From positions 310,338 to 374,337 of the forward strand of contig NZ_VBSL01000005.1 in NCBI RefSeq assembly GCF_006149005.1: a stretch of DNA of 64,000 nucleotides, written 5' to 3'. Under the pieces are notes generated by a model. It made no database searches. It was given only the letters and a program-made list of their open reading frames with translations, and was not told where the DNA came from. Shown here in pieces: positions 44,412 to 52,409 of the stretch. The position numbers were made by a program, and so were the translations under genes. This DNA is from Larkinella sp. C7 (GTDB taxonomy: Bacteria; Bacteroidota; Bacteroidia; Cytophagales; Spirosomataceae). The first letter of the stretch is position 1. Every line of letters starts with the position of its first letter.

Positions 44412-45884
44412 ATGGATACGCTCACGTTAAAATATCCGAAAGTGCAGCAATTCATCAATGGACATTTTGTCGATTTCCCTGATGATCCGTATCTGGAAGT
44501 GATTTCACCGTTGGATGGCTCGCTGCTCTCCACGGTTCCGCTGAGTACCGCCGAAACCCTGGATCAGGCCGTGCAGGCGGCCAAAACTGCCTTTCCGCTT
44601 TGGTCGGCCATCCCGATCAAGGAGCGCGTTCAGGTGTTTTACGAATACATGAATTTGCTGAAGAAAAACAGCCGTGCGCTTTCCGAACTGATCTGTGAAG
44701 AAGGTGGAAAAACGTTGATCGAAGCCCGGGCCGAAATTGACAAGAGCATCGAACTGACCGAGTTTGCCTGTTCATTGCCCCAGATGATCGGTGGCGAAGT
44801 GCTGGAAGTCAGCCGGGGTGTCGAGTGCCGCAGCGAACGGTATCCGCTGGGTGTCGTCGCCAGCATCGTTCCGTTCAATTTCCCGAGCATGGTGCCCCAC
44901 TGGACGATTCCGAACGCGCTGGTATTGGGGAATACAATGGTGATCAAACCGTCGGAGCAGGTGCCGCTGAGTGTCATGCGCATTGCCGCCCTGCTGAAAG
45001 AAGCCGGTTTGCCCGATGGCGTTTTCAACGTTGTCAACGGCGATAAAACGATCGTGGAAGCGATTTGCGATCACCCGGACATTGCGGCCATTTCGTTTGT
45101 CGGTTCGACCAAAGTAGCCAAACTGGTTTACACCCGCGGCACGGCCAGTCTGAAACGCGTGCTGGCGCTGGGGGGAGCCAAAAACCACCTGATCGTGTTG
45201 CCCGATGCCGTTCCGGATATGACAGCATCCAATATTGTGGCTTCCGTCACGGGTTGCTGCGGACAGCGGTGTATGGCGGCCTCCATCATGCTCGGCGTTG
45301 GCGAAGTCGACCACATTGTCGACCAGATTTGCCAAGAAGCACAGAAGGTGGTTCCGGGCCAGAACCTGGGCGCCGTCATCAGCCAGCAGGCCAGAGAGCG
45401 GATCGAAAACTACATCACGGAAGCCGAAAATCTGGGTGCTCGTATACGGGTCGACGGTAGAAATACCGTTGTTTCCGGGAAAGAAGCCGGTTATTATGTC
45501 GGCCCCACGATCATCGACAACGTAACGGCGGATATGGCCATTGCCCGGGAAGAGGTGTTCGGGCCGGTTCTGGCGATTGTTCGCACCCAAACCGTATCGG
45601 AAGCCCTGGCCATTGAAAACAGCAATCCCTACGGCAATGCCACCGGTGTCTTTACCCAAAACGGCAGTGCCGCCAGTTACGTAGCCGAAAGAGCCAGCAC
45701 CGGCATGGTGGGCATCAACATCGGGGTGCCGGTTCCGCGCGAGCCGTTTTCGTTCGGCGGCTGGAATGAATCGAAGTTTGGGGCGCTGGACATTACCGGC
45801 AAAAGCTCGATCGAATTCTGGACCAAACTCAAAAAAATCACCACCAAGTGGAACGCCGAAGCGGGCGTCAACTGGATGAGTTAA
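44412..45884 (+). CDS. CoA-acylating methylmalonate-semialdehyde dehydrogenase family enzyme
   Basis: NAD-dependent aldehyde dehydrogenase of the MmsA type, 490 aa, converting methylmalonate or malonate semialdehyde (or a similar semialdehyde) to an acyl-CoA. ATG 44412 is chosen because the promoter lies between it and the upstream in-frame ATG 44229. Catalytic Cys287 sits in CCGQRCMAAS; LALGGAKNHLIV replaces the ELGG glutamate of hydrolytic ALDHs, the mark of the CoA-acylating group. It starts a cluster with a class III aminotransferase 32 bp downstream, which could supply its semialdehyde. Confidence 0.9.
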   Translation: MDTLTLKYPKVQQFINGHFVDFPDDPYLEVISPLDGSLLSTVPLSTAETLDQAVQAAKTAFPLWSAIPIKERVQVFYEYMNLLKKNSRALSELICEEGGKTLIEARAEIDKSIELTEFACSLPQMIGGEVLEVSRGVECRSERYPLGVVASIVPFNFPSMVPHWTIPNALVLGNTMVIKPSEQVPLSVMRIAALLKEAGLPDGVFNVVNGDKTIVEAICDHPDIAAISFVGSTKVAKLVYTRGTASLKRVLALGGAKNHLIVLPDAVPDMTASNIVASVTGCCGQRCMAASIMLGVGEVDHIVDQICQEAQKVVPGQNLGAVISQQARERIENYITEAENLGARIRVDGRNTVVSGKEAGYYVGPTIIDNVTADMAIAREEVFGPVLAIVRTQTVSEALAIENSNPYGNATGVFTQNGSAASYVAERASTGMVGINIGVPVPREPFSFGGWNESKFGALDITGKSSIEFWTKLKKITTKWNAEAGVNWMS

Positions 45885-45916
45885 CCGATCATTTCCCATG
45901 TATATCCATACCCCTC

Positions 45917-47275
45917 ATGATCGCTGATTTCGCCACCGTTTCGCAGGAAGAAAGAGACGAAATTCTCCGGAATAACTTTGATTACACCCTCTTTTCGTGG
46001 TCAAAACAGAAAGGACTCAGCCCCCTGAGCATCGAGCGGGGCGAGGGGGTTTATCTTTATGATTACGACGGCACCCGGTATCTTGATTTTTCATCGGGCC
46101 TGATGAACGTCAACATCGGCCATGGGAATCAGCGGGTTACGGAAGCCGTAGTTCGCCAGATGCAACAGGTGAGTTACGTTACGCCCAGTTGCGTAACCAA
46201 AGTGCGCGGGGAACTGGGCAAAAAACTGGCTGAAATTTGTCCCGGCGATTTGAACAAGGCTTTTTTTACGGTTTGCGGAGCCACGGCTAATGAAAATGCC
46301 ATCAAACTGGCCCGGTTGTATACCGGTCGGCATAAGATTCTGACCCGCTATCAATCCTTTCACGGGGCTTCCTATGGCGTCTTTTCGGCGGGTGGTGATC
46401 CCCGCAAACTACCGGTCGACTCGCAGCAGGCCCCGAATTTTGTTCACATCGACATTCCGAATGCCTACCGCTGGCCCCACGCGCCGGAAACGCTGCTGCC
46501 CGAATCGGTGGCGCAACTGGAACGCATCATTGGCTACGAAGGCCCCGACAACATTGCCGCGATCATGCTGGAAGGTGAATCAGGCACGTCCGGCTGTCTG
46601 AAATACCCGGACGGTTATCTGGTCGAAGTCCGGAAAATCTGCGATCAATACGGTATCCTATTGATTATCGACGAAGTCATGAGCGGTTTTGGCCGCACCG
46701 GAAAATGGTTTGGCGTCGATCATGCCGGCATCGTTCCGGATCTGATGGCGCTGGCCAAAGGCGTGACCGCCGGTTATTTGCCGCTGGGTGTGCTGATGGT
46801 TTCCGATAAAATTGCCGCCCGCTACGACGATGCGATGCTGCCCCTGGGACTCACCTACTCTGCCCATCCGGTTCCGTGCGCGGCTGCACTGGAGGTGATC
46901 AAAATTTATGAAGACGATCACCTCATCGAGAACACCGTGACGATGGGGAAATACATGGAGGAGCGCGTAGAAGAACTCAAGACGAAACACGTTTCCATTG
47001 GCGACTTCCGGAATACCGGCTTGCTGGGTTGCCTGGAACTGGTCAAAAACCGCTCGACCAAAGAACCGATGGCTCCGTTTAACGCCAGACCGTCTGAAAT
47101 GGTCGTCATGAACAACGTAGCCGCCAAATTGCGCGAACTGGGCCTCTACACCTTCGTGCGGTGGAATCTCGTCTTCCTGGCTCCTCCCCTTTGTGTGACC
47201 CGCGAGCAGATCGACGACGGATTGGCGATCATTTCCGAAGCCCTGAAAATTGCCGATGCCGAGTGTATAGGCTGA
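45917..47275 (+). CDS. Class III omega-aminotransferase
   Basis: PLP-dependent aminotransferase of 452 aa from ATG 45917 (MIADFATVSQEERDEILRNN); the open frame extends 23 codons upstream without better support. Motifs: CGATANENAIKLARLYTGRH, LILIIDEVMSGFGRTGKWFG-like segment, and PLP lysine Lys281 in ALAKGVTAGYLPLG. Likely acts on an omega-amino acid or amino alcohol with pyruvate or 2-oxoglutarate as acceptor, producing an aldehyde for the dehydrogenase upstream. Its TGA abuts the TCA of the convergent gene, giving TGATCA with no spacing. Confidence 0.9.
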   Translation: MIADFATVSQEERDEILRNNFDYTLFSWSKQKGLSPLSIERGEGVYLYDYDGTRYLDFSSGLMNVNIGHGNQRVTEAVVRQMQQVSYVTPSCVTKVRGELGKKLAEICPGDLNKAFFTVCGATANENAIKLARLYTGRHKILTRYQSFHGASYGVFSAGGDPRKLPVDSQQAPNFVHIDIPNAYRWPHAPETLLPESVAQLERIIGYEGPDNIAAIMLEGESGTSGCLKYPDGYLVEVRKICDQYGILLIIDEVMSGFGRTGKWFGVDHAGIVPDLMALAKGVTAGYLPLGVLMVSDKIAARYDDAMLPLGLTYSAHPVPCAAALEVIKIYEDDHLIENTVTMGKYMEERVEELKTKHVSIGDFRNTGLLGCLELVKNRSTKEPMAPFNARPSEMVVMNNVAAKLRELGLYTFVRWNLVFLAPPLCVTREQIDDGLAIISEALKIADAECIG

Positions 47276-48259
47276 TCACTTCGCTGTAATCCAATCCATG
47301 ATCAAGTTGGCCCGCGCTCCGGTTTCGCCCGAGCTCGGCGACTGGCCTTCACCCCGCAATTGCTGAACAATGGTCTCGATCAGGGGCTGTTGAACGTGGG
47401 GCGGATAGGGCAGATTATATTCCTCCACCCCGGCGGCCGTTTCGACTTTGATGGTAAATTTCTCGAAGAAATGGAACGTAATTTTTCCCTCAGAGCCAAT
47501 CAGTTGCGCTTCGTCGATGCGCTGTTCTTTGTTCACGGTATAACACCAGCTTCCGGTGCCGAGAACACCCGATTCGAACTCAAAGTTGGCGATCACGATG
47601 TCGTCGGCGTTGTAGAGTCCGGCCTGATTTCGGGCCATTCCACGGGCGGTTTTGACTGGTCCCAGCGCAAATTCCAGAAAATCGAACTGGTGTGATGCCA
47701 AATCGTGGAAATGACCACCGCCGGAGATTTCCGGAAAAACCCGCCAGCGGGGTTTCGCATCCGGCCCCACTTCTTCCGCATAGGGCTGCCAGTGCAACTG
47801 AATGTTAACCAGCCGGATGTCGCCAATCACCTTCTGATCGATCAGTTCTTTCACCTTCAGAAAGTAGGGCAACGACCGGCGGTAAAAGGCGACAAAAACC
47901 GGTAAACCGGTCTCCTGCCCCATCTGGTTGATGGCGTCGCATTCTTCCCAGTTCCGGGCCATTGGTTTTTCGATGTAAACCGGTTTTCCCGTCCGCATGG
48001 CGCGAATGGCATAATCGGTGTGCACATCCGGGGGCGTGGCAATGTAAATGGCGTTGACCTCCGGGTCGTTGATCAGGTCGTCCACATCGTCGTACCAGCG
48101 CGGCACGCCGTGGCGCATGGCATAATCGGCGGCCAGTTCGCCATCTCTCCGCATCACCGCCACCAGCGACGAATTGGGCACTTTATTAAAAGCCGGGCCG
48201 CTTTTGACTTCGGTCACATTGCCGCAACCGATGATTCCCCATTTGATCTGATCCATCAT
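47276..48259 (-). CDS. Gfo/Idh/MocA-family oxidoreductase
   Basis: Cytoplasmic NAD(P)-dependent sugar dehydrogenase, 327 aa. The N-terminal Rossmann fold begins KWGIIGCGNVTEVKSGPAF; EKPMARNWEE carries the family EKP motif, and the C-terminal domain (GGGHFHDLASHQFDFLEFAL) has the usual beta-sheet interface. No Tat signal, unlike many Bacteroidota members. Second gene of a two-gene minus-strand unit after the HpcH/HpaI aldolase, divergent from the HUMPS gene. May oxidise a cyclic polyol or a sugar derivative. Confidence 0.9.
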   Translation of the reverse strand: MMDQIKWGIIGCGNVTEVKSGPAFNKVPNSSLVAVMRRDGELAADYAMRHGVPRWYDDVDDLINDPEVNAIYIATPPDVHTDYAIRAMRTGKPVYIEKPMARNWEECDAINQMGQETGLPVFVAFYRRSLPYFLKVKELIDQKVIGDIRLVNIQLHWQPYAEEVGPDAKPRWRVFPEISGGGHFHDLASHQFDFLEFALGPVKTARGMARNQAGLYNADDIVIANFEFESGVLGTGSWCYTVNKEQRIDEAQLIGSEGKITFHFFEKFTIKVETAAGVEEYNLPYPPHVQQPLIETIVQQLRGEGQSPSSGETGARANLIMDWITAK

Positions 48260-48308
48260 ACGTTAAGAAGGTTCGTAAACCCGGAATTTACTGAAAAGAC
48301 GCCCGCTT

Positions 48309-49127
48309 TTATATGACGAGCGAAGAACTGTCATCCGTCGTTGCATCGTCGCCGACGGCTTTTTTGATGCTTCCGATGTCGTGGCGCAACCGCTGCCCGA
48401 ACAGCGCGACGTCGAAACTATGCACGATGATATTGACGCCCTGCTTCACCCAATGCACCTGGCGTTCCGGCGACTGCGAAAAGTGAATACCAATGGAAAG
48501 GCCCTTGTTTCGCGTTGTTCGGATAATTTTCAGCACAGCCGCTTCAAAATCGGGGTGATCATACTGCTCGGGAATGCCCAGACTGACCGACAAATCGTGG
48601 GGACCGATGAAAACCGCATCCAGCCCCGGCACCGACAGCAGGCTGTCCAGCCGTTCCAGCGCCGGAACACTTTCGATGTTGGCGATGCAGATGTTTCCGG
48701 CGTTGTGGGCGTCGATGTATTGCTTCAAATCATCGGGCATTTGCTCTTTTCCGCTCAGAAACCGGGCCAGTCGTTCGCCTTTGAGGGGCCGGTATTTTGT
48801 AGCGCCCACCAGATCGATGATCTGATCGACCGATTCGAGATACGGCGCAATCACCCCCACCGCCCCGCCATCGATCACCTGACAGGCCAGGTACGGATCA
48901 GGTTTCGGAATGCGGACGATGGGCGTAATGTGATAGGCCCGGAAAATCTGGCACAGACGGGCCAGTTCGGCCCGGTCGAGTGGAATGTGTTCGGTGTCCA
49001 GAAAAACGAAGTCGAGTCCGGCGCGTTGCAACGTAACCGGCCACATGGGTGCCGTGGAGGTGATGCAGGTACCGTAGACGTTATGCCCGTTTTTTAATTT
49101 TTGAAGTAACGTTGAATGTGACGCCAT
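48309..49127 (-). CDS. HpcH/HpaI-family class II aldolase
   Basis: 272-aa metal-dependent aldolase that cleaves 2-keto-3-deoxy or 4-hydroxy-2-oxo acids into pyruvate plus an aldehyde. Signature segments: DFVFLDTEHIPLDRAEL, VRIPKPDPYLACQVIDGGAV, IANIESVPALERLDSLL (metal Glu) and AVFIGPHDLSVSLG. Pyruvate released would suit as amino acceptor for the class III aminotransferase and the aldehyde as substrate for the aldehyde dehydrogenase (inference). It is divergent from the HUMPS-family gene with 207 bp between starts. Confidence 0.9.
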   Translation of the reverse strand: MASHSTLLQKLKNGHNVYGTCITSTAPMWPVTLQRAGLDFVFLDTEHIPLDRAELARLCQIFRAYHITPIVRIPKPDPYLACQVIDGGAVGVIAPYLESVDQIIDLVGATKYRPLKGERLARFLSGKEQMPDDLKQYIDAHNAGNICIANIESVPALERLDSLLSVPGLDAVFIGPHDLSVSLGIPEQYDHPDFEAAVLKIIRTTRNKGLSIGIHFSQSPERQVHWVKQGVNIIVHSFDVALFGQRLRHDIGSIKKAVGDDATTDDSSSLVI

Positions 49128-49334
49128 GATGCTCTTTTTCCAAAATGTGGTGTGAACCGATCCTACTCAACTGACCGCACACGTATACTACGACACAGTC
49201 TGCAATTCCGACTATTTTGCAGGGAATTATTTATAGAATAGTGGCCTTTTTTGCAAAAAAATGAGTAGTCATGGAGAAAAAAATGCTATTGGTACGTAGC
49301 GCCCCTTTTACACAACCTTCATTCAATCCCGTTA

Positions 49335-50039
49335 ATGAAACCCATTGTTCAAATTTCCCTCGACCTCACCAACATCGATGAAGCCCTCGAAACCGCAGCG
49401 CTGGCCATGCGCGCCGGGGTCGACTGGCTCGAAGCCGGCACCCCGCTCATTCTGGCGGAAGGCTTGCACGGTGTCCGAAAATTACGGGAAGCGTTCCCGA
49501 ATGTTCCGATTGTTGCCGATCTGAAAACGATGGACGGCGGCTACCTGGAGGTCGAGATGATGGCGAAAGCCGGAGCCACGCACGTGGTGGTCATGGCCCG
49601 TGCGCATGCCGAAACCATCAAATGCGTTGTGAAAGCTGGCCGTGATTTTGGTGCGCAGGTAATGGGTGACAACATGGTTTGTCCGGACATGATCGAAGGA
49701 GCGCGCTGGCTCGAAGACCTGGGTTGCGACTTCATCATTCACCACATCGGCTACGACGAACGCCGGGGCATTGCCGCCCAGGGACACCGGATGCCCAGCC
49801 CGCTCGACCAGTTGCGCGAGGTGGTTCAGGCGGTGAAGATTCCGGTACAGGCCGTCGGTGGACTCTCGCTCGAACAGGCCATTCGCTGTCCGGAATTTGG
49901 CGCTCCGCTGGTGGTGTTGGGTGCGCCCCTGACCATCGACGCCGATTCGTTCAAAACCGCCGATGGCGATCTGGAAAGCTCGTTGCGGCTAATTTGCGAA
50001 AAGATCCACGCCTATGGCGATGTGGTGGTTGGAAGATAA
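49335..50039 (+). CDS. HUMPS-family lyase (hexulose-6-phosphate synthase / 3-keto-gulonate-6-phosphate decarboxylase superfamily)
   Basis: 234-aa OMPDC-fold TIM barrel. AGTPLILAEG and the catalytic DxKxxD motif DLKTMDGG are present, then GATHVVVMARAHAETIK and AVGGLSLEQAI. Members either condense formaldehyde with ribulose-5-phosphate or decarboxylate keto-gulonate-6-phosphate; no hexuloisomerase partner is visible, so the decarboxylase or another lyase role fits better. Starts the plus-strand run that includes the dehydrogenases. The 241-bp palindromic element follows 20 bp after its stop. Confidence 0.85.
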   Translation: MKPIVQISLDLTNIDEALETAALAMRAGVDWLEAGTPLILAEGLHGVRKLREAFPNVPIVADLKTMDGGYLEVEMMAKAGATHVVVMARAHAETIKCVVKAGRDFGAQVMGDNMVCPDMIEGARWLEDLGCDFIIHHIGYDERRGIAAQGHRMPSPLDQLREVVQAVKIPVQAVGGLSLEQAIRCPEFGAPLVVLGAPLTIDADSFKTADGDLESSLRLICEKIHAYGDVVVGR

Positions 50040-50059
50040 AAAATGCCTCCAGCCCCTTA

Positions 50060-50300
50060 TTGATTAAAATTTAACATGAACTATGAGTTTATGCCCTTGC
50101 CTTCAGTTGTTTAAGTGCCAGCGGCACGTAATGTTAATAGCAAATGGGTATTCTGAGCACTCCAGGCGTGCCGGAGGTACGCAATATAGGCTTAGTTGCG
50201 TCCCTCCGGCACGCCTGGAGTGCTCAGAATACCCATTTGCTATCAACATTCGACCCCTCTGGGGTCAATAATCTCATAGTTCATGTTAAATTTTAATCAA
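50060..50300. repeat. 241-bp nested palindromic element with 28-bp perfect terminal inverted repeats
   Basis: Outer arms 50060-50087 and 50273-50300 are exact complements over 28 bp (A/T-rich, beginning TTGATTAAAATTTAACATGA). Inside lie three independent hairpins: GTGCCAGCGGCAC (about 50115-50127), a very long one with 54-nt arms 50131-50184 and 50196-50249 (two mismatches, 11-nt loop), and GACCCCTCTGGGGTC (about 50252-50266). As RNA or single-stranded DNA it would fold into a closed stem with three branches. No transposase, coding capacity or obvious target-site duplication was seen. Nature unknown: MITE-like, REP/BIME-like or a structured RNA. Confidence 0.85.
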
Positions 50301-50324
50301 CAAACGACTTTAGCAAGCCGATTA

Positions 50325-50366
50325 AAGCCCCCTTCAGGGACCGGGCCTACGATTTGATTGGGGCTT
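50325..50366. repeat. Short inverted repeat next to the nested element
   Basis: AAGCCCC (50325-50331) and GGGGCTT (50360-50366), 28-nt spacer. Lies between the nested palindrome and the dehydrogenase start. Weak, may be chance. Confidence 0.3.
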
Positions 50367-50420
50367 ATTTAAAATCAGTTTTAGAAATAATTTATACGGT
50401 CTTTGAACCACACAAAATCA

Positions 50421-51446
50421 ATGAAGTCTGCTGCTGTTGTCAATTTTGCTCCCGAGAAAGGCTCGGTTGAAATTCGTGAAATTCCGAAACCGACCATTGG
50501 TGACGACGATGTGTTACTGGAAGTCGCCAACGTCGGCGTCTGTGGCAGCGACCTCCACCAGTGGACCGCCGACCATAGCTGGCCGGTCAATTACCCCGTT
50601 GTGCTTGGTCACGAATTTGGCGGTCACATCGTCGAGGTAGGAAGCCGGGTGGTGGGCTGGAAAGAAGGCGACCGCGTCGTGAGCGAAACGGCCGCCATCA
50701 TTGATCCCAACAACCCCATGACGCGGCAGGGCCTGTACAATCTGGACCCCACCCGCAAAGGCTTTGGCTACGGCGTTAATGGTGCCATGACCAAATTTGT
50801 TCGCGTACCGATGCGCATTCTTCACCACGTGCCAGACTCGCTGGCGTTTGAAGAAGCCTGCCTGACCGAACCCTGTTGCGTGGCCTTCAATGCCGTGGTT
50901 GAAAATTCGCGGATCAAACCCGGCGACCGCGTCATCGTGCTGGGTCCGGGCACCATCGGTATTTTGTGTGCCGCCATGGCGCGGCTTTGCGGAGCCGAAG
51001 TGGCGGTTGTTGGTCTGGAAGCAGACCGTCATCGTCTGGCAATCGCCCAGCAATACGGCTGCGAAGCCATCATCGGCGATGCGACCGAATGGGCTAAAAA
51101 ACGCGACGGTTTGGGAGCCGATTGCATCATCGATGCCGCCGGAGCCAGTATTACCCTCAAAATCGCGCTGCAACTGGTGCGCCCCAACGGCCACATCACC
51201 AAAGTGGGATGGGGTCCCCAACCACTCGGTTTTTCGCTGGATGCGCTGGTGCAGAAAAACGTGACGCTTCAGGGCAGTTTCAGCCACAACTGGCCGATCT
51301 GGGAACGCGTTCTGGCGCTGCTGGCGAGTGGTCAGCTCGACGTCAAACCGATCATCGGGGGCGTTTGGCCCATCACCGAATGGCACGAAGCCTTTGAAAA
51401 AATGCACCACGGCGAAGTGATCAAAAGCGTTTTGAAACCGGTATAA
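50421..51446 (+). CDS. Medium-chain Zn-dependent dehydrogenase lacking the structural zinc site
   Basis: 341-aa MDR-family polyol/alcohol dehydrogenase from ATG 50421 (the frame also has TTG 50403). Catalytic zinc residues are present: Cys41 (GVCGSD), His64-Glu65 (GHE). The Rossmann motif is VLGPGTIGILCA. In the lobe at 84-118, where relatives carry four cysteines for structural zinc, the sequence GDRVVSETAAIIDPNNPMTR has none. The following GLYNLDPTRKGFGYG keeps the rest of the lobe. Probably oxidises a sugar alcohol or sugar acid in the cluster; substrate unknown. Confidence 0.88.
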   Translation: MKSAAVVNFAPEKGSVEIREIPKPTIGDDDVLLEVANVGVCGSDLHQWTADHSWPVNYPVVLGHEFGGHIVEVGSRVVGWKEGDRVVSETAAIIDPNNPMTRQGLYNLDPTRKGFGYGVNGAMTKFVRVPMRILHHVPDSLAFEEACLTEPCCVAFNAVVENSRIKPGDRVIVLGPGTIGILCAAMARLCGAEVAVVGLEADRHRLAIAQQYGCEAIIGDATEWAKKRDGLGADCIIDAAGASITLKIALQLVRPNGHITKVGWGPQPLGFSLDALVQKNVTLQGSFSHNWPIWERVLALLASGQLDVKPIIGGVWPITEWHEAFEKMHHGEVIKSVLKPV

Positions 51447-51449
51447 AAT

Positions 51450-51526
51450 AGAGTATAGAGGTGAGACAAGAGCAGTGAGACTAAAACCGGCGTCGTGTTT
51501 TTTCTCTTGTCTCACCTCTATACTCT
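51450..51526. repeat. 23-bp perfect inverted repeat between dehydrogenase and SDR genes
   Basis: Arms 51450-51472 (AGAGTATAGAGGTGAGACAA plus GAG) and 51504-51526 are exact complements with a 31-nt spacer that ends in a T-run (TTTTTT). Related to the hairpin at 11971 (shared AGACAAGAG and CTCTTGTCT). It lies only 3 bp after the dehydrogenase stop codon. Confidence 0.8.
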
Positions 51527-51537
51527 GAGCAAAGCTC

Positions 51538-52314
51538 ATGCGCTTACAAGAGAAAGTCATCATCGTTACCGGCAGTTGTACGGGCATCGGGAAAGCCATT
51601 GCGAAACGCTGCGTCGAAGAAGGGGCCCGGGTCGTCATTCACGGTCTGGAGTCCGAATTGGGTCAGGAAGTGGTGCGTGAACTGGGTGCCGAAAATGCCG
51701 TTTTGCACATTGAAAACCTGAGCGTTGAAGGCGTTGCGGAGCGGCTGGTTGCCCTTGCCGTGCAGACGTTCGGTCGGCTGGATGCCGTGGTCAACAATGC
51801 GGCTTTGGTCGCTTCTTCCAATATTCACACCACCGATCTGGCGTTTTTCCGGCAAATTCTGGAAGTAAACACGCTCGCTCCGTTTGCCCTGATCCAGGCA
51901 GCTTTACCGCATCTGAAACAAGCTAAAGGCTGTGTGCTGAACATTGGCTCGGTCAACGGCTGGAGCGGAGAACCGGATCTGATGGCCTACAGCGTGTCGA
52001 AAGGCGCGTTGATGACGCTGACCCGCAACCTCGGCGACACCCTCCACCGGGAAGACGGCGTTCGGGTGAACCAGATCAACCCCGGCTGGGTGCTAACCGA
52101 AAATGAAGCCCGGCGCAAACACGAACAAGGCCTGCCCGTCGACTGGTACAAGGACGTTCTCCCGGTTTTTGCACCCTCCGGCCGGATTTTGTGGCCCGCC
52201 GAAATTGCCGCTGCGGCTGTCTATTGGCTGGCCGATGAGAGCGGCCCCATCAGCGGACAAATCGTTGATTTAGAACAACATCCGCTCATTGGACGAAATC
52301 CACCAAAGAATTAA
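51538..52314 (+). CDS. Short-chain dehydrogenase/reductase
   Basis: Classical SDR oxidoreductase of 258 aa. Cofactor motif TGSCTGIGKAIA near the N-terminus, NNAAL in place of NNAG, catalytic Tyr151 and Lys155 in AYSVSKGAL with an upstream Ser in NIGSVNGW. INPGWVLTENE follows. Complete length. Likely a sugar or polyol dehydrogenase of the catabolic run 49335-53306. It starts 11 bp after the hairpin at 51450 and ends just before another at 52316, so translation is boxed in by palindromes. Confidence 0.92.
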   Translation: MRLQEKVIIVTGSCTGIGKAIAKRCVEEGARVVIHGLESELGQEVVRELGAENAVLHIENLSVEGVAERLVALAVQTFGRLDAVVNNAALVASSNIHTTDLAFFRQILEVNTLAPFALIQAALPHLKQAKGCVLNIGSVNGWSGEPDLMAYSVSKGALMTLTRNLGDTLHREDGVRVNQINPGWVLTENEARRKHEQGLPVDWYKDVLPVFAPSGRILWPAEIAAAAVYWLADESGPISGQIVDLEQHPLIGRNPPKN

Positions 52315-52315
52315 C

Positions 52316-52393
52316 CGTTTTCGGTATTTGGTTTACGGTAGCTGACGCATTGTTTTAGCTCGTGTCAGCTACCGTAACCGACTACCGAAAACG
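52316..52393. repeat. Imperfect 30-bp hairpin after the SDR gene
   Basis: CGTTTTCGGTATTTGGTTTA continuing to GCTGACGC (52316-52348) pairs with 52361-52393 (ends CGACTACCGAAAACG) with a few mismatches. Begins 1 bp after the SDR stop. Shares GGTTTACGGTA and GCTGACGC with the hairpin at 25896. Confidence 0.7.
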
Positions 52394-52409
52394 CTAAACC
52401 ACTATTAAA

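Noticed and set aside
50060-50300. Integron attC site or replication origin as explanation for the nested palindrome
   Set aside because: No R-box core sites, integrase, DnaA boxes or replication genes are visible.
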